Positions 24,287 to 33,211 of a stretch of DNA of 64,000 bases are shown one piece after another; the stretch's first letter is position 1, and each line of letters begins with the position of its first letter. The stretch lies in NCBI GenBank assembly GCA_021234155.1, contig JAJEKV010000058.1, forward strand, positions 4,848,600 through 4,912,599, given 5' to 3'. Both the position numbers and the translations under genes were made by a program. The DNA is from Isoetes taiwanensis. Taxonomy: Eukaryota > Streptophyta > Lycopodiopsida > Isoetales > Isoetaceae. The notes beneath the pieces were generated by a model. It made no database searches, was not told where the DNA came from, and worked only from the letters and a program-made list of their open reading frames with translations.

Positions 24287-24985
24287 AATATGTAGCATTA
24301 TAACAGGGGGTTATTTTTGTATTTTTGTACGTTTTTTCCTATGGTTTTGCTAAGATTTGGTCGCCGTATTTTGAAGACGTACTAATGCGTACTTCTAGAG
24401 TGCGCATACGCTCACATTAATTTTTTTTGACATTTTTTAATGGTTACACCTATGATTTTTGAGGATATCTCCAATGGAAGCATGCAAGGCTCGATGAAGG
24501 ATACTTTAGGGTTTAATCGAAGATGCTTTAGGGGTTAATCGGATGTATGTGGTTTTTCTGGCAGGGCTCGGGAAGGGGGATGCAGGTATCGAGGATGCCG
24601 AGGCAGAAGACCCCGCTTCATACCTTTCTTAAACGGCCATTAGTTTTTGGCCAGCCCTTAGTTTTAGTTTCCCAGGGCTCAGGGATGCAAACGGGAGGCA
24701 GGTCTTGAGGTCATTTTCCAAGATCTCTTATTGGTTCTTGGAAGATCAAACGGTTCTTTTTCTGCTGTACAGATCATTCTTTGTGGAAGCTGCCATGGCA
24801 AATGGAAAAGTTCAGGCTAAGTAGTTCGTTGTTGCATGTTCAAGGCTTCTGGATTGGAACATGATTCACTTGCGAACTGGAAAGCCATATCTCTAATAGT
24901 TCTAGATCTCCATACAATGTTTGTAGCGCGACCTGACGGATTCAACTGTGCCTCGCAATCTTGGGGTTGTTATAATGCTACATAA
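24287..24985. repeat. 15-bp inverted pair flanked by TA
   Basis: TGTAGCATTATAACA at 24288 and its exact reverse complement near 24970-24985, each followed outward by TA. It may be a 0.7-kb TA-inserting element, or an old end nested within member 1. The inverted match does not extend beyond about 17 bases. Confidence 0.4.
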
Positions 24986-25300
24986 TCATTTGTTGCTTAT
25001 GGGAGTACACTGAAGGGGATCAGTAAGCTGGAGGTGATAGTCTAGTTTCACATCATAATTTTTTATGCCATTTTCATCCTCTTCTCACAATTTTAGTTGA
25101 TATCAGGTTAATGAGAATGCCATTCGCAATGACCTGAACCAACATTGGGAGGTTCTTGCAGAACCCATTCAGACTGTAAGTTCTTTATATATTCTCTAGT
25201 ATCCCGGATAAGGAAGTTTTATTTGCAAACCTGCTGTGCTTGTAGATAATGAGGAGACATGGCATCCAGGAGCCATATGAAAAGCTGAAGAAATTCACCC
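24984..25300 (+). pseudogene. Adenylosuccinate lyase (PurB) 3' exon fragment
   Basis: Three exon pieces with intact splice sites. The first (ends 25033) reads A-Y-G-S-T-L-K-G-I-S-K-L-E. The second (25107-25175) reads V-N-E-N-A-I-R-N-D-L and W-E-V-L-A-E-P-I-Q-T. The third (25246 to about 25300) reads I-M-R-R-H-G-I-Q-E-P-Y-E-K-L-K. This is the well-conserved C-terminal part of bacterial-type plant adenylosuccinate lyase, a purine biosynthesis enzyme. The N-terminal two-thirds and the catalytic loop are missing and the 3' end runs into unrelated DNA, so it cannot be functional. Retained introns show capture of genomic DNA rather than mRNA. Confidence 0.8.
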
Positions 25301-25479
25301 GTGGAACCATACACTATTGTATATCTGCGTACACTGAGCCTACCTGCACATCCAAGGTTTCACCTAGTTGGCAGCCTGTCCATGTGCACATTATTCTAGC
25401 CAAATTTTACATTTGCAGAATTAAATGGATGTATGTGGTCTCCTGAGCTTGTATCAGTCACCTGGTTTGGAATGCACCT

Positions 25480-25595
25480 GGTCTGGTTTGGAAAAAAGCT
25501 GGTTTGGAATGCAATTACTGCATCATGTGCGCAGCATGGCAATGCAATGGATAGTCTTACCTTCTTTCAACAAATGCCTTTCAACAAATGCAAGA
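25480..25595 (+). pseudogene. PPR-protein fragment
   Basis: One pentatricopeptide unit: V-W-N-A-I-T-A-S-C-A-Q-H-G-N, then D-S-L-T-F-F-Q-Q-M-P, the W-N-A-M-I...A-Q-H-G...A-L-x-L-F-x-x-M pattern of plant organellar RNA-editing PPR proteins. Only one repeat is present, flanked by unrelated sequence. It is a second, independent cargo in the insertion. Confidence 0.7.
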
Positions 25596-26014
25596 CAGGG
25601 ATATTCGGATGGTGTGGATGTTTATGTTGGTTCAAATCCAACAAAACTGAATAGAGCATCTATGCTCCAATATATCCCATTTTCAATTCTAGTTCTTTAT
25701 TTAAATAATTATTTCGTTATACAAGAACTATATGTGGTCGTTTCTTACTGTCATCTTGCAAACCTTATGTGATCATTTCTTGCTTTACTTCTTGCTTCAT
25801 AGCCTTCCATCTATATAGTTTATAAGTTCTATTAATGCCTCAATGACTCAAATCCACACTTTTATTGTACATGGCCTTATTGAGCATATATCTACTACTT
25901 CGTTCATCTAAGTTTAACTATGTTTGATTTTCTTAGGGCCCAAATTTTTTCCTACATACAATTAATTACACAACATAACATGAATTCATTTAAGTGTAAT
26001 GTAATGTTGTTTAT

Positions 26015-26205
26015 TTATAGCCCCGAAGGGGCAAAATTTTTTTTAGGTATTACAAAAACCATTATATTACACACTTTAAAATTAAAATCCCCCTTAAACC
26101 CCCTTTGGTTTGGGTGCATATTCACACGGGGGGTGACGTAGGGCAGCGAGAGTTGTTGGATAGGCATATTCACCCTATATTCCTTAATCTGCACCGTACA
26201 CAAAG
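26015..26205 (+). repeat. Module B, copy 1
   Basis: Starts near a GC palindrome (GCCCCGAAGGGGC) and includes the phrases CCCCCTTTGGTTTGGGTGCA and GGGGGGTGACGTAGGGCAGC. It ends near CCTTAATCTGCA. The other copy is 46915-47115 in reverse, where the palindrome is GGGCCCTTCGGGCCC. Confidence 0.8.
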
Positions 26206-28068
26206 TTCCTCGTTTGTGGGGTATGCATGTACAAAATTTGCTATACTGTATAAGCAGATTTGCAATGTACTATAAGATTTGAGGTAATGCCTTAGGATAA
26301 TTTATCATCAAAACTACATTTTCCATCTTATCTACTAGTGGAATTTGATTTTAATTTGCACCTATAAGTAAAGGCAATGTTAAGTCAGTTGGAGTAGTTT
26401 TCTGAGCTACATAGTCTAAACTTATTTATTACAATGGTGTGTATGTATTTAAGTATGTACTTCCCTTATTAATTTGCACGTACGGATAATCCTGTATACC
26501 AAGAAGCTAGGATAAACAAATCCATCGTAACGGTTGTAGCTTTACATTCTTCTATATTCTAGAATATTCCTAAAGCTGCCCATTAATTGTGCTCTCATAT
26601 TTCAATTATGCATTTCTCTTCCAATAGAGCAATTATTCAATGTTATCATGCAATGTAATATTCATCACCAGCACACAAAAACATGTTTGTAAAATGTCAC
26701 CTCAAATATCTTAGCTTCAGGTATGATCTTGGCGCAAATTCAGTAGCTAAATTTTTATTGCCATATACTCAAATATTTGATTGGCTTTAGGTGATTCCCA
26801 CTAATGAGAATGGGAGTTAACTATTGCGCTTAACTTCAGTAATATATGAATACAAAAAATACCAATATATGATCAATACAAATTCAATCATCAACATTAC
26901 CATCCTTGTTACCAAATTAAAAGCTTATACCATTGTTCATAATCTTGATACCAATAATCTAATTTCTTTTTATCTGTGATATTAGGCACCATTAAATGAG
27001 ACATCAAATGTTGCATTGTCCACATTCACGACATAATGCTTCTTCTACTCGAACACAAAATTACAGAATGCTATTGTGTAAAATTGTGTACGTCTCGTTG
27101 CCTCTCGTATATGTTTGGCCCACAAGTTCACCTCTATTTGTTGACTTGCATTGAAAAGAAGCATCATGCTTGGCTTAATAGTCAGCATCATGCTTGCGTT
27201 AATCAGATGCTTCTGAAATCCATTGAAAACATTGAACATGATAAAGACTAGCGTATTGTGAAATATCTTCTCCCATAAGATTTCTTCATGTATAGTCATC
27301 TTTACTATTTAAGAATGTTAGCATGGGAGAGATGCTATGAGAATACGAACAACATAGTCTGGCCAGTTGGTCATTTGAGATCATTGAATATATCCCTAAT
27401 ACATAATTGTAATACAGAGGGTAAAGGGCCAGCTTAATGTTTGTAAACATTTTTTGACTTTTCATGTTTGCAAACATTTTTAGAATTTTCAAGTTTAGGA
27501 TTGAACACGTGTGAGGGTAATAAAATTTAGCCTCTTAAAAATTGACATGACTTGGAAAAAATTGTAAACAAAAGCTGAGGGATGGTTCTGGAGGTCATAC
27601 TAGATTCGAAAACTACTGGAAGGTTCCAGAAGCATCGGCTTGTGGCTATAAAAAACGACGTTGTATGAAGAACAACACTGGCGCATCGTGTGAGCTTTAA
27701 ATGTCATGAAACGCGTCTAATAGCACCTGTTGCATCAATCGATTCTTCCCCTTCTAAGTTTCTAATTGTAGTCATTGGCCTGCTGAAGGATCCGATATCC
27801 ATGAGATATTTTGAATTAGATTATTATGGAAGTATATATTCGTTTTCTCCTCCCACTTATGCTGGTTGTTCCTATTGTGATATGGATTAAGTCATCAGAA
27901 ATTTTTTTTAGGGGGTATTTAGAATTGGTTTTAGAGAGCAACCTAAGACGGCTTAAGAATACGTAGTGGTGGTTATCGTCGTTCATCTTATTTTCTTATT
28001 TGCTTCCATGATTGAAAAGCGCAGTAGTATGCCTGGGAATATTTATCGACTTTGCTGGCCGTGGCTTA

Positions 28069-28219
28069 GGCTACGTTCCCATGAGCCTAACTGGACTTCG
28101 AAATTCAAAGGTGTCAATGCAGCTTTCAGAAATCCTCTCCATTTCTGAAAACTCAAAGTCAACTTTAGCATTAACTTTGGCAATAATTTGAAGTTAGGCG
28201 ATAGCATGGGAACGTACCC
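28069..28219. mobile_element. Tourist/Harbinger-type MITE, right-arm copy
   Basis: Inverted counterpart of 2219-2367, with TTA at 28066-28068 and 28220-28222 (TAA on the other strand). It differs from the left copy by a few substitutions and small indels in the middle, while the terminal repeats are kept. Confidence 0.73.
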
Positions 28220-29264
28220 TTATAGTAAGTATTTTGACAGTGAGTCCCTGATCCCTTTTTTCTTCACTAAACACACCGAAATGTTACAGGTTTTTTTTTT
28301 CAAAAGTTTCTCGAATGGACATATTTGTTCCAGGCAAATTTTCAACAATAGCTATGATTACAATGTAGTGGAATGTGCAAGGTTCGAGAGTCTGGATTGG
28401 ATTGTATATTTGCATATCTCTTGAATGTGACTATTTACAGGTGATTTCGATTCTGTGCAGTGCATGCTTTTTGGTCTTGATAAATTTGTGTGTTGTAGGC
28501 AATAAAGGAGCAAACACTTCTGTCATGAAGCATCATCATGAAGCATTTAAATGAAGCTAAATTACATCTACAGAATCTACAAAGCAAATACTTCCACCAT
28601 GAAGCAGCATGAATCATTTGAATTAAGATAAATCGCATCTGCAACATCTACATGGGCAAAGTGCCCATTTCGGCGAAGTTTACAGCTATGGCTACAGGCA
28701 TGGCGGTGGCTATGGCGGGTTTGATTATGTGGTTCGGTCGGATCATGGATTTTCTAACTATGGTGCGGATTCTTTCTCTGGATCTGCACAGGATGCTCAT
28801 GCTTCGTTGAGATCTGATTTTAGAGGCAAAAGCTGGGAGACTGATCAATGCTGGTGTTGATTACGTTCTTTATACCTCTCTAGGAAGATCATCTTTTTTA
28901 CTTACTCAAATTTTATTCGAATGGAATTTAAAAAAAAATGCTCTCTAAAAAAGACTCTGTGGATGTTAAAACATTAGATCTATTTTAGCCTGGTGGTCGT
29001 TAAACATGCTTTCCAGATTTTTACTCCACTAGACTAGACTACAAAAATTGTCTTCTTTGTAAATATTATCATGGTTGTAAATATTGTCATGGGTTGTTTG
29101 CTTATCAACTCCTCACAGAATCAAAAATTGAAAATATTTGATCTCCATGCTTTAAAAAGTTGATCTTTCGAACCTTTGTCTTGCATGTATTAGGTAGGTT
29201 TATAGGACCCATGCCTTCTTCTTCTAGGGAAGTACCATTTTAAATATCTTCTTCTCAAATATTT

Positions 29265-29313
29265 TAAATATATACAGGAAGATATATTTTAAATATATCT
29301 TCCTGTATATATT
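29265..29313. repeat. Near-perfect AT-rich palindrome
   Basis: About 49 bases centred at 29289, with arms around ATATACAGGAAGATATATTT. The left-arm counterpart (about 1104-1160) is degraded. It sits at the 5' side of the LINE fragment and is absent from the 9.47-kb empty site, so it belongs to the inserted DNA. Confidence 0.75.
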
Positions 29314-29332
29314 TTATGTACAGGAGGACCTC

Positions 29333-29690
29333 TCCCCTCTTCAATTGTGTAACCGTAAGGAGGAGCTCTGCAAGGTGAGGGCAGCCCGCCTGCAAAAGAA
29401 ATGGGCAGTGTACAGGGGAGGCGCAGCAATTATTCTAGATCAATGGCCTTCCAATCCTTGGACTGGCTATGTCTAGATAATTTTAGAAGCATAAATTTAC
29501 CACTAGCATTAGCATTATTTTATCTTATCCTTGGTAGCTTTTTAATATTTGGTTATTGTGTTTGGTGATGGGGCCTAGTCCCCAGGTTTTAGATGGGCTG
29601 TTGCCCTTGCATGTGCGGTCCCATAACCCGTTGGGTTCACGTGGACGTAAAAATTCATCTTATCTTATCTTATCTTATCTTTTCACTTAA
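29333..29690 (+). mobile_element. 5'-truncated LINE-like 3' end, right-arm copy
   Basis: Codons to 29476 (TAG 29474-29476) give ...K-W-A-V-Y-R-G-G-A-A-I-I-L-D-Q-W-P...P-W, aligning with the last codons of the ORF1-like protein at 11532. The 3' UTR has hairpins GGGGCCTAGTCCCC (29570-29583) and GGGCTGTTGCCC (29595-29606), then TGGACGT and a (TTATC)n tail to about 29690. The tail unit differs from the TTCC tail of the longer element although the UTR structure is shared. Confidence 0.68.
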
Positions 29691-30767
29691 AACTATTCAC
29701 TTTGGACTACACATTAGGGATTATTCATAAACACTATCATTTTAACAATGGACAACAATTTTTTTATACTTTCCAACCGTGGTTCCTGTTAAATTAGGAT
29801 TTGTGCAGATTGACCATTCTGCTTCTTTTAAGTAATGTTCTTAGAATTTGGCTAAATGTTGTATATTCAGACTTCCAAATTTGCTCTGAACTCTTTGTCT
29901 ATAAATGTTGCGTATTGTATTCAGGATATGCACTCTTTGGATAAATGTTTTGCATTCAGACTTGGTGATAAGCATCGTAATTGGGGATGCTATCACAATT
30001 GTTTCATGCAAGCACTGGCTAAGGAATCTCTCATTGCCTCCAATTTTTCTTTAGTGTTGTGTAGTGAGAAAAGAAAGTCAATGTTTTGCTAAGATTCAAG
30101 ATCATGTGACTATATGTGTGCTCTTGATTTTAGCCTTGCACCTCAAAGTTTCAAGATTTAGTTTGTGAATTTTTGAAGAAATTTTATTTTGCTATTTGTA
30201 ATATTTTTGAATGCTCAAATGTAATCTAACAATTAACTTTCTTTTTCTAAGCAAAGAATGGTAATTTAGGCTTTGACAAGGGCAACATAAAAATTATAGT
30301 TCATTTGAAGTATACTTAATGCAAATAATGCACAAGCCATCCTATGTGGTAAGATATTGAGCTCAAATATGCGATTCAATTCTCTTTGCACAACATTAAT
30401 CATAATGCAAGCTCTACTCATGTGGGTTCAAAAATCTCTTCGCATATAAATTGACTTAAAAACCACAAATTAGCGGTGGTGATGGCCGCCACTACAAATT
30501 CTTGTATATATAGAACATATTAATAGATGATAAAGGAATGTCAAAACAATCAAAATAAACCTTAAAGACATAGTTAGTAAGTCAAACACATGATACAAGA
30601 AATGATCCAATATAAAAATTTGTATTGAATGAATGAATGTTTATGTACAAATATGTTTCCCAATCTTGAACAAGTGAGAAGACAATGCAGCATCCATACC
30701 TTGTTGGTATTTTACAAAATTGATGTACAACATATGTACAGTGTGACAATATATTTCTAAACCCCAA

Positions 30768-31832
30768 TCAGCAAGCAATAGCACATGGTTTCACAGCTTG
30801 CCATACTCCATTTGTCCTTTGGAATTTGATGATCTTGGAAGAAACCATACAAGCACCAGTTTCAGAGGAGGGTCTTTTGCGTTTTGAACTTTGATGAGCC
30901 TGCATCAAATTCTTCATCACGTTCTGCTTCGCACGAGCAAGTGCGCTCGAATAGTGTTTAAGGATCCAGGGGTGTGATAAAATCTGCTGCAAAGAAATTC
31001 GTTTTTCCGGATCAGGCTGCAACATAGCCAATACAATGCCCTTTGCTTCCTCTGACACCAACCCAACTGGCCAATTCAAATGTGACCCTGCCAAATCCTC
31101 TCCACAAAGCATTCTTTCTTCAATTTCTGAGGGCTTCAAACTTGAAAAGGGATACAACCCAGTAAGCACTTGATACAGTATCAAACCTAAACCCCATATG
31201 TCAATCTCCTTGGAGTAATTTCTCTGCACAAGTTCAGGTGCGAAATATCTTGGAGTTCCGACTTTCTGTTTAAAATTCGGAGCATCGGATCCTGAAAACC
31301 GAGCTGATAGGCCAAAATCTGAAACCCTAATATCATAGGGTTTTGATGCTGAAGGAACTAAAATGTTGGCGGGTTTTAGATCCCGATGAATAATATTATT
31401 GTTGTGAAGATTTCTGATAGCTAGTGCAAGATTGCGAATAAGAAGAGCTGCTTCAATTTCGGACAGATTACCTCTTTGCTGGATCAATTCAGTCAAGTTG
31501 CATTGGCACAGATCCATGATGAAGTGCCAGAATCCGTGGTCTTGGATTACCTCGTGAAGATGGACTACGCCAGGGGCAGAGGATAAGTTTAATTGCTTCA
31601 TGATTTCCATCTCTTTGATGAGGTCTGCGTATTCTGCAGAAGCTGTGGAGATGGACTTGCAAGCAAATTGTATGTTGCTGCTTCGTTTATTACTCCGGCA
31701 AAGAAAAACCGTAGCGTAGCCACCATGGCCGATCTCTTTGAGCAGATCATAGCGCTGCAAAAGATTGGGATATGAAGCCCAATACCTGTGATTGAGAAGT
31801 TGTTCTTCCGGCTCCTCCATCTCTGTCTTCAT
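30768..31832 (-). CDS. Ser/Thr protein kinase, CDPK/PEPC-kinase-like, copy 2
   Basis: 354 residues, single exon, with the same domain order and intact catalytic motifs as the copy at 14345-15403. It has about ten substitutions and a two-residue insertion (N-L before S-S-A-P-G) in the first 75 residues. From there to the stop I see no amino-acid difference and no nucleotide difference. TATA box at 31872-31879. The 3' flank is the repeat module that continues into the inverted-repeat arm. The gene looks functional. Which copy is ancestral cannot be told from this window. Confidence 0.88.
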   Translation of the reverse strand: MKTEMEEPEEQLLNHRYWASYPNLLQRYDLLKEIGHGGYATVFLCRSNKRSSNIQFACKSISTASAEYADLIKEMEIMKQLNLSSAPGVVHLHEVIQDHGFWHFIMDLCQCNLTELIQQRGNLSEIEAALLIRNLALAIRNLHNNNIIHRDLKPANILVPSASKPYDIRVSDFGLSARFSGSDAPNFKQKVGTPRYFAPELVQRNYSKEIDIWGLGLILYQVLTGLYPFSSLKPSEIEERMLCGEDLAGSHLNWPVGLVSEEAKGIVLAMLQPDPEKRISLQQILSHPWILKHYSSALARAKQNVMKNLMQAHQSSKRKRPSSETGACMVSSKIIKFQRTNGVWQAVKPCAIAC

Positions 31833-31871
31833 TCTGTCTCTGAATTGTGTTTGTGGAAATGAAGAAAGACA

Positions 31872-31879
31872 CTTTTATA
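31872..31879 (-). promoter_or_regulatory. TATA box of kinase copy 2
   Basis: TATAAAAG on the minus strand, about 40 bases before the start codon. The 5' leader is shorter than in copy 1 because of small deletions. Confidence 0.68.
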
Positions 31880-32036
31880 CCTCGATCTTTAGACGCGCCC
31901 TCTGCATTTGCTGAAAATATCCTTTCCTGGGTGGCCCGATATTTTCTTTTGCGCCTTTTTCACTTTTCAGTTGCCCGTCAGATGTTGGCTCGATCCCAAA
32001 GCCAACCATTGGGTCCGTTGATTTCATTTGTGTTTT

Positions 32037-32215
32037 TTGGGTTGCCCCTAGGGGGGCAAACCCTTGTTTATGTGGGCTTTTGGCATATCCTAGGTATATG
32101 CTAGAATATCCCTAGAATATGCTGGTGACTGCTCCAAACTCATGATTGGCTGTAAACTCTCGGTCACTTCTGTTGGTGGGCAGCCGCTCTCGAAACCGGC
32201 TAACCGGAGAGGCCT
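32037..32215 (+). repeat. Dispersed repeat R, copy 2
   Basis: Begins TGGGTTGCCCCTA after a T-run at exactly the point where similarity to the first kinase's upstream region ends. It aligns with 9346-9180 reversed through the ACCGGCTAACCGG motif. Downstream, 32216-32578 has exon-like pieces (acceptor then D-A-F-E-K-D-P-T-T-S near 32370, and D-N-F-V-E-Q-M-K near 32490) of a host gene I cannot name. Confidence 0.58.
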
Positions 32216-33211
32216 CCAAAAAACACATCGAATAGGATCACATGCTATAGTTGTAGGTGTAGATGCACCAAATATCTTGCAAACACGTTATGGTTTTAGA
32301 ATCAAGCGTTCAGGGTGCATCCCATGAGTATTTCCTCTTCTGTTTGATGATATTTTGCTTCCATTGCAGGATGCTTTCGAGAAGGATCCAACAACATCAG
32401 GGTATGCTACATGTTTATTGTGATGTATAATTCGATTTTTTGGATCTTCCTTTTGCTAAACACTGAGTATAAATTTGTGACACTAGGGATAATTTTGTGG
32501 AGCAGATGAAGGCTGGATGACAAGGGCATATGTCTCAGTATGAGTATTTGCAGACTAACTTAGTTGGAAGAACTGTAACATTAGGGATTTTTTGGGGTTA
32601 GAAAAGGCCCTTCTAACAAAAACTTCCACGTAAGCCAAAGGGGGGGAAAGTCGGGCAGCCCGAACTTAGTTTCTTGTTGGATAGGGTCGTTAAATGTTTG
32701 TCTTATTCCCGTGCCCTTTTTTGTCTTTTTCAACGCACGTGGATTCGTTAATTTTCATTGGTTTGTTGTTGGTGTAGCCATAGCCAAAAAAATAAACCAA
32801 CGGAATTCAAAACCTTAGTTCTTCCTCCTCCTCGCGCCATTACCAACTAGTCGTTTAAATGTTGGTCGTTTTTTCCCTCAAATTTGTAGGCCGGAATTGC
32901 TCAATTCTTGGATGTCTCTTATATTGGAGGCAGTTTCTTGTAGAAATTTTGCAAATCCGGATCATTTCCAGAGAGCTCTGCAAGCTTCTGGTAGGTCCAA
33001 GTATTTTCGGCAGGTCCTACTTACATTCTTTTGGAGCTACAAAGCTACAAATTTCTAAGGAGTTCGAGGATGGATGATAAAGGTATGTTAATTTGCAACT
33101 CCATAAATTTGCAAATCCTATTCATATCTAAGAATGCCTCTTGTTTATTTGTAGAAAACATAAATCCAAGGAGGAAGGTTTGCCAATTTGGTGGAGGTAC
33201 CACAAAATTTC

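Larger units (their letters stand above)
24287..26288 (+). mobile_element. Gene-fragment-carrying element, member 1 (right-arm insertion)
   Basis: Absent from the left arm, where a 28-base stretch stands in its place, so its limits are known to within a few bases. It starts with module A (TGTAGCATTATAACA then a GGGGGTT run, similar over about 200 bases to 49167-48960 reversed). It ends with module B (about 26015-26205, matching 47115-46915 reversed). Both modules are in the same relative order and orientation in member 2. Between them lie exons of adenylosuccinate lyase and a PPR fragment. No transposase ORF. The superfamily is unclear: Pack-MULE-like by behaviour, but with no matching long TIRs. 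Confidence 0.7.
23756..30416. repeat. Right arm of the large inverted repeat
   Basis: Mirror copy of bases 1-4691. It is longer because of an insertion of about 2 kb near 24287-26288. Beyond 30416 the sequence runs straight into the 3' flank of the second kinase gene, so the left copy probably has a kinase flank just outside the window. At the inner end the match stops abruptly at the short sequence gtgcac (left 4686-4691, right about 23756-23761). Confidence 0.93.

Noticed and set aside
1-30416. Inverted repeat as a pure assembly artefact
   Set aside because: The arms carry independent substitutions, small indels and a 2-kb insertion on one side only, which a fold-back artefact would not produce. 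Collapse elsewhere is not excluded.
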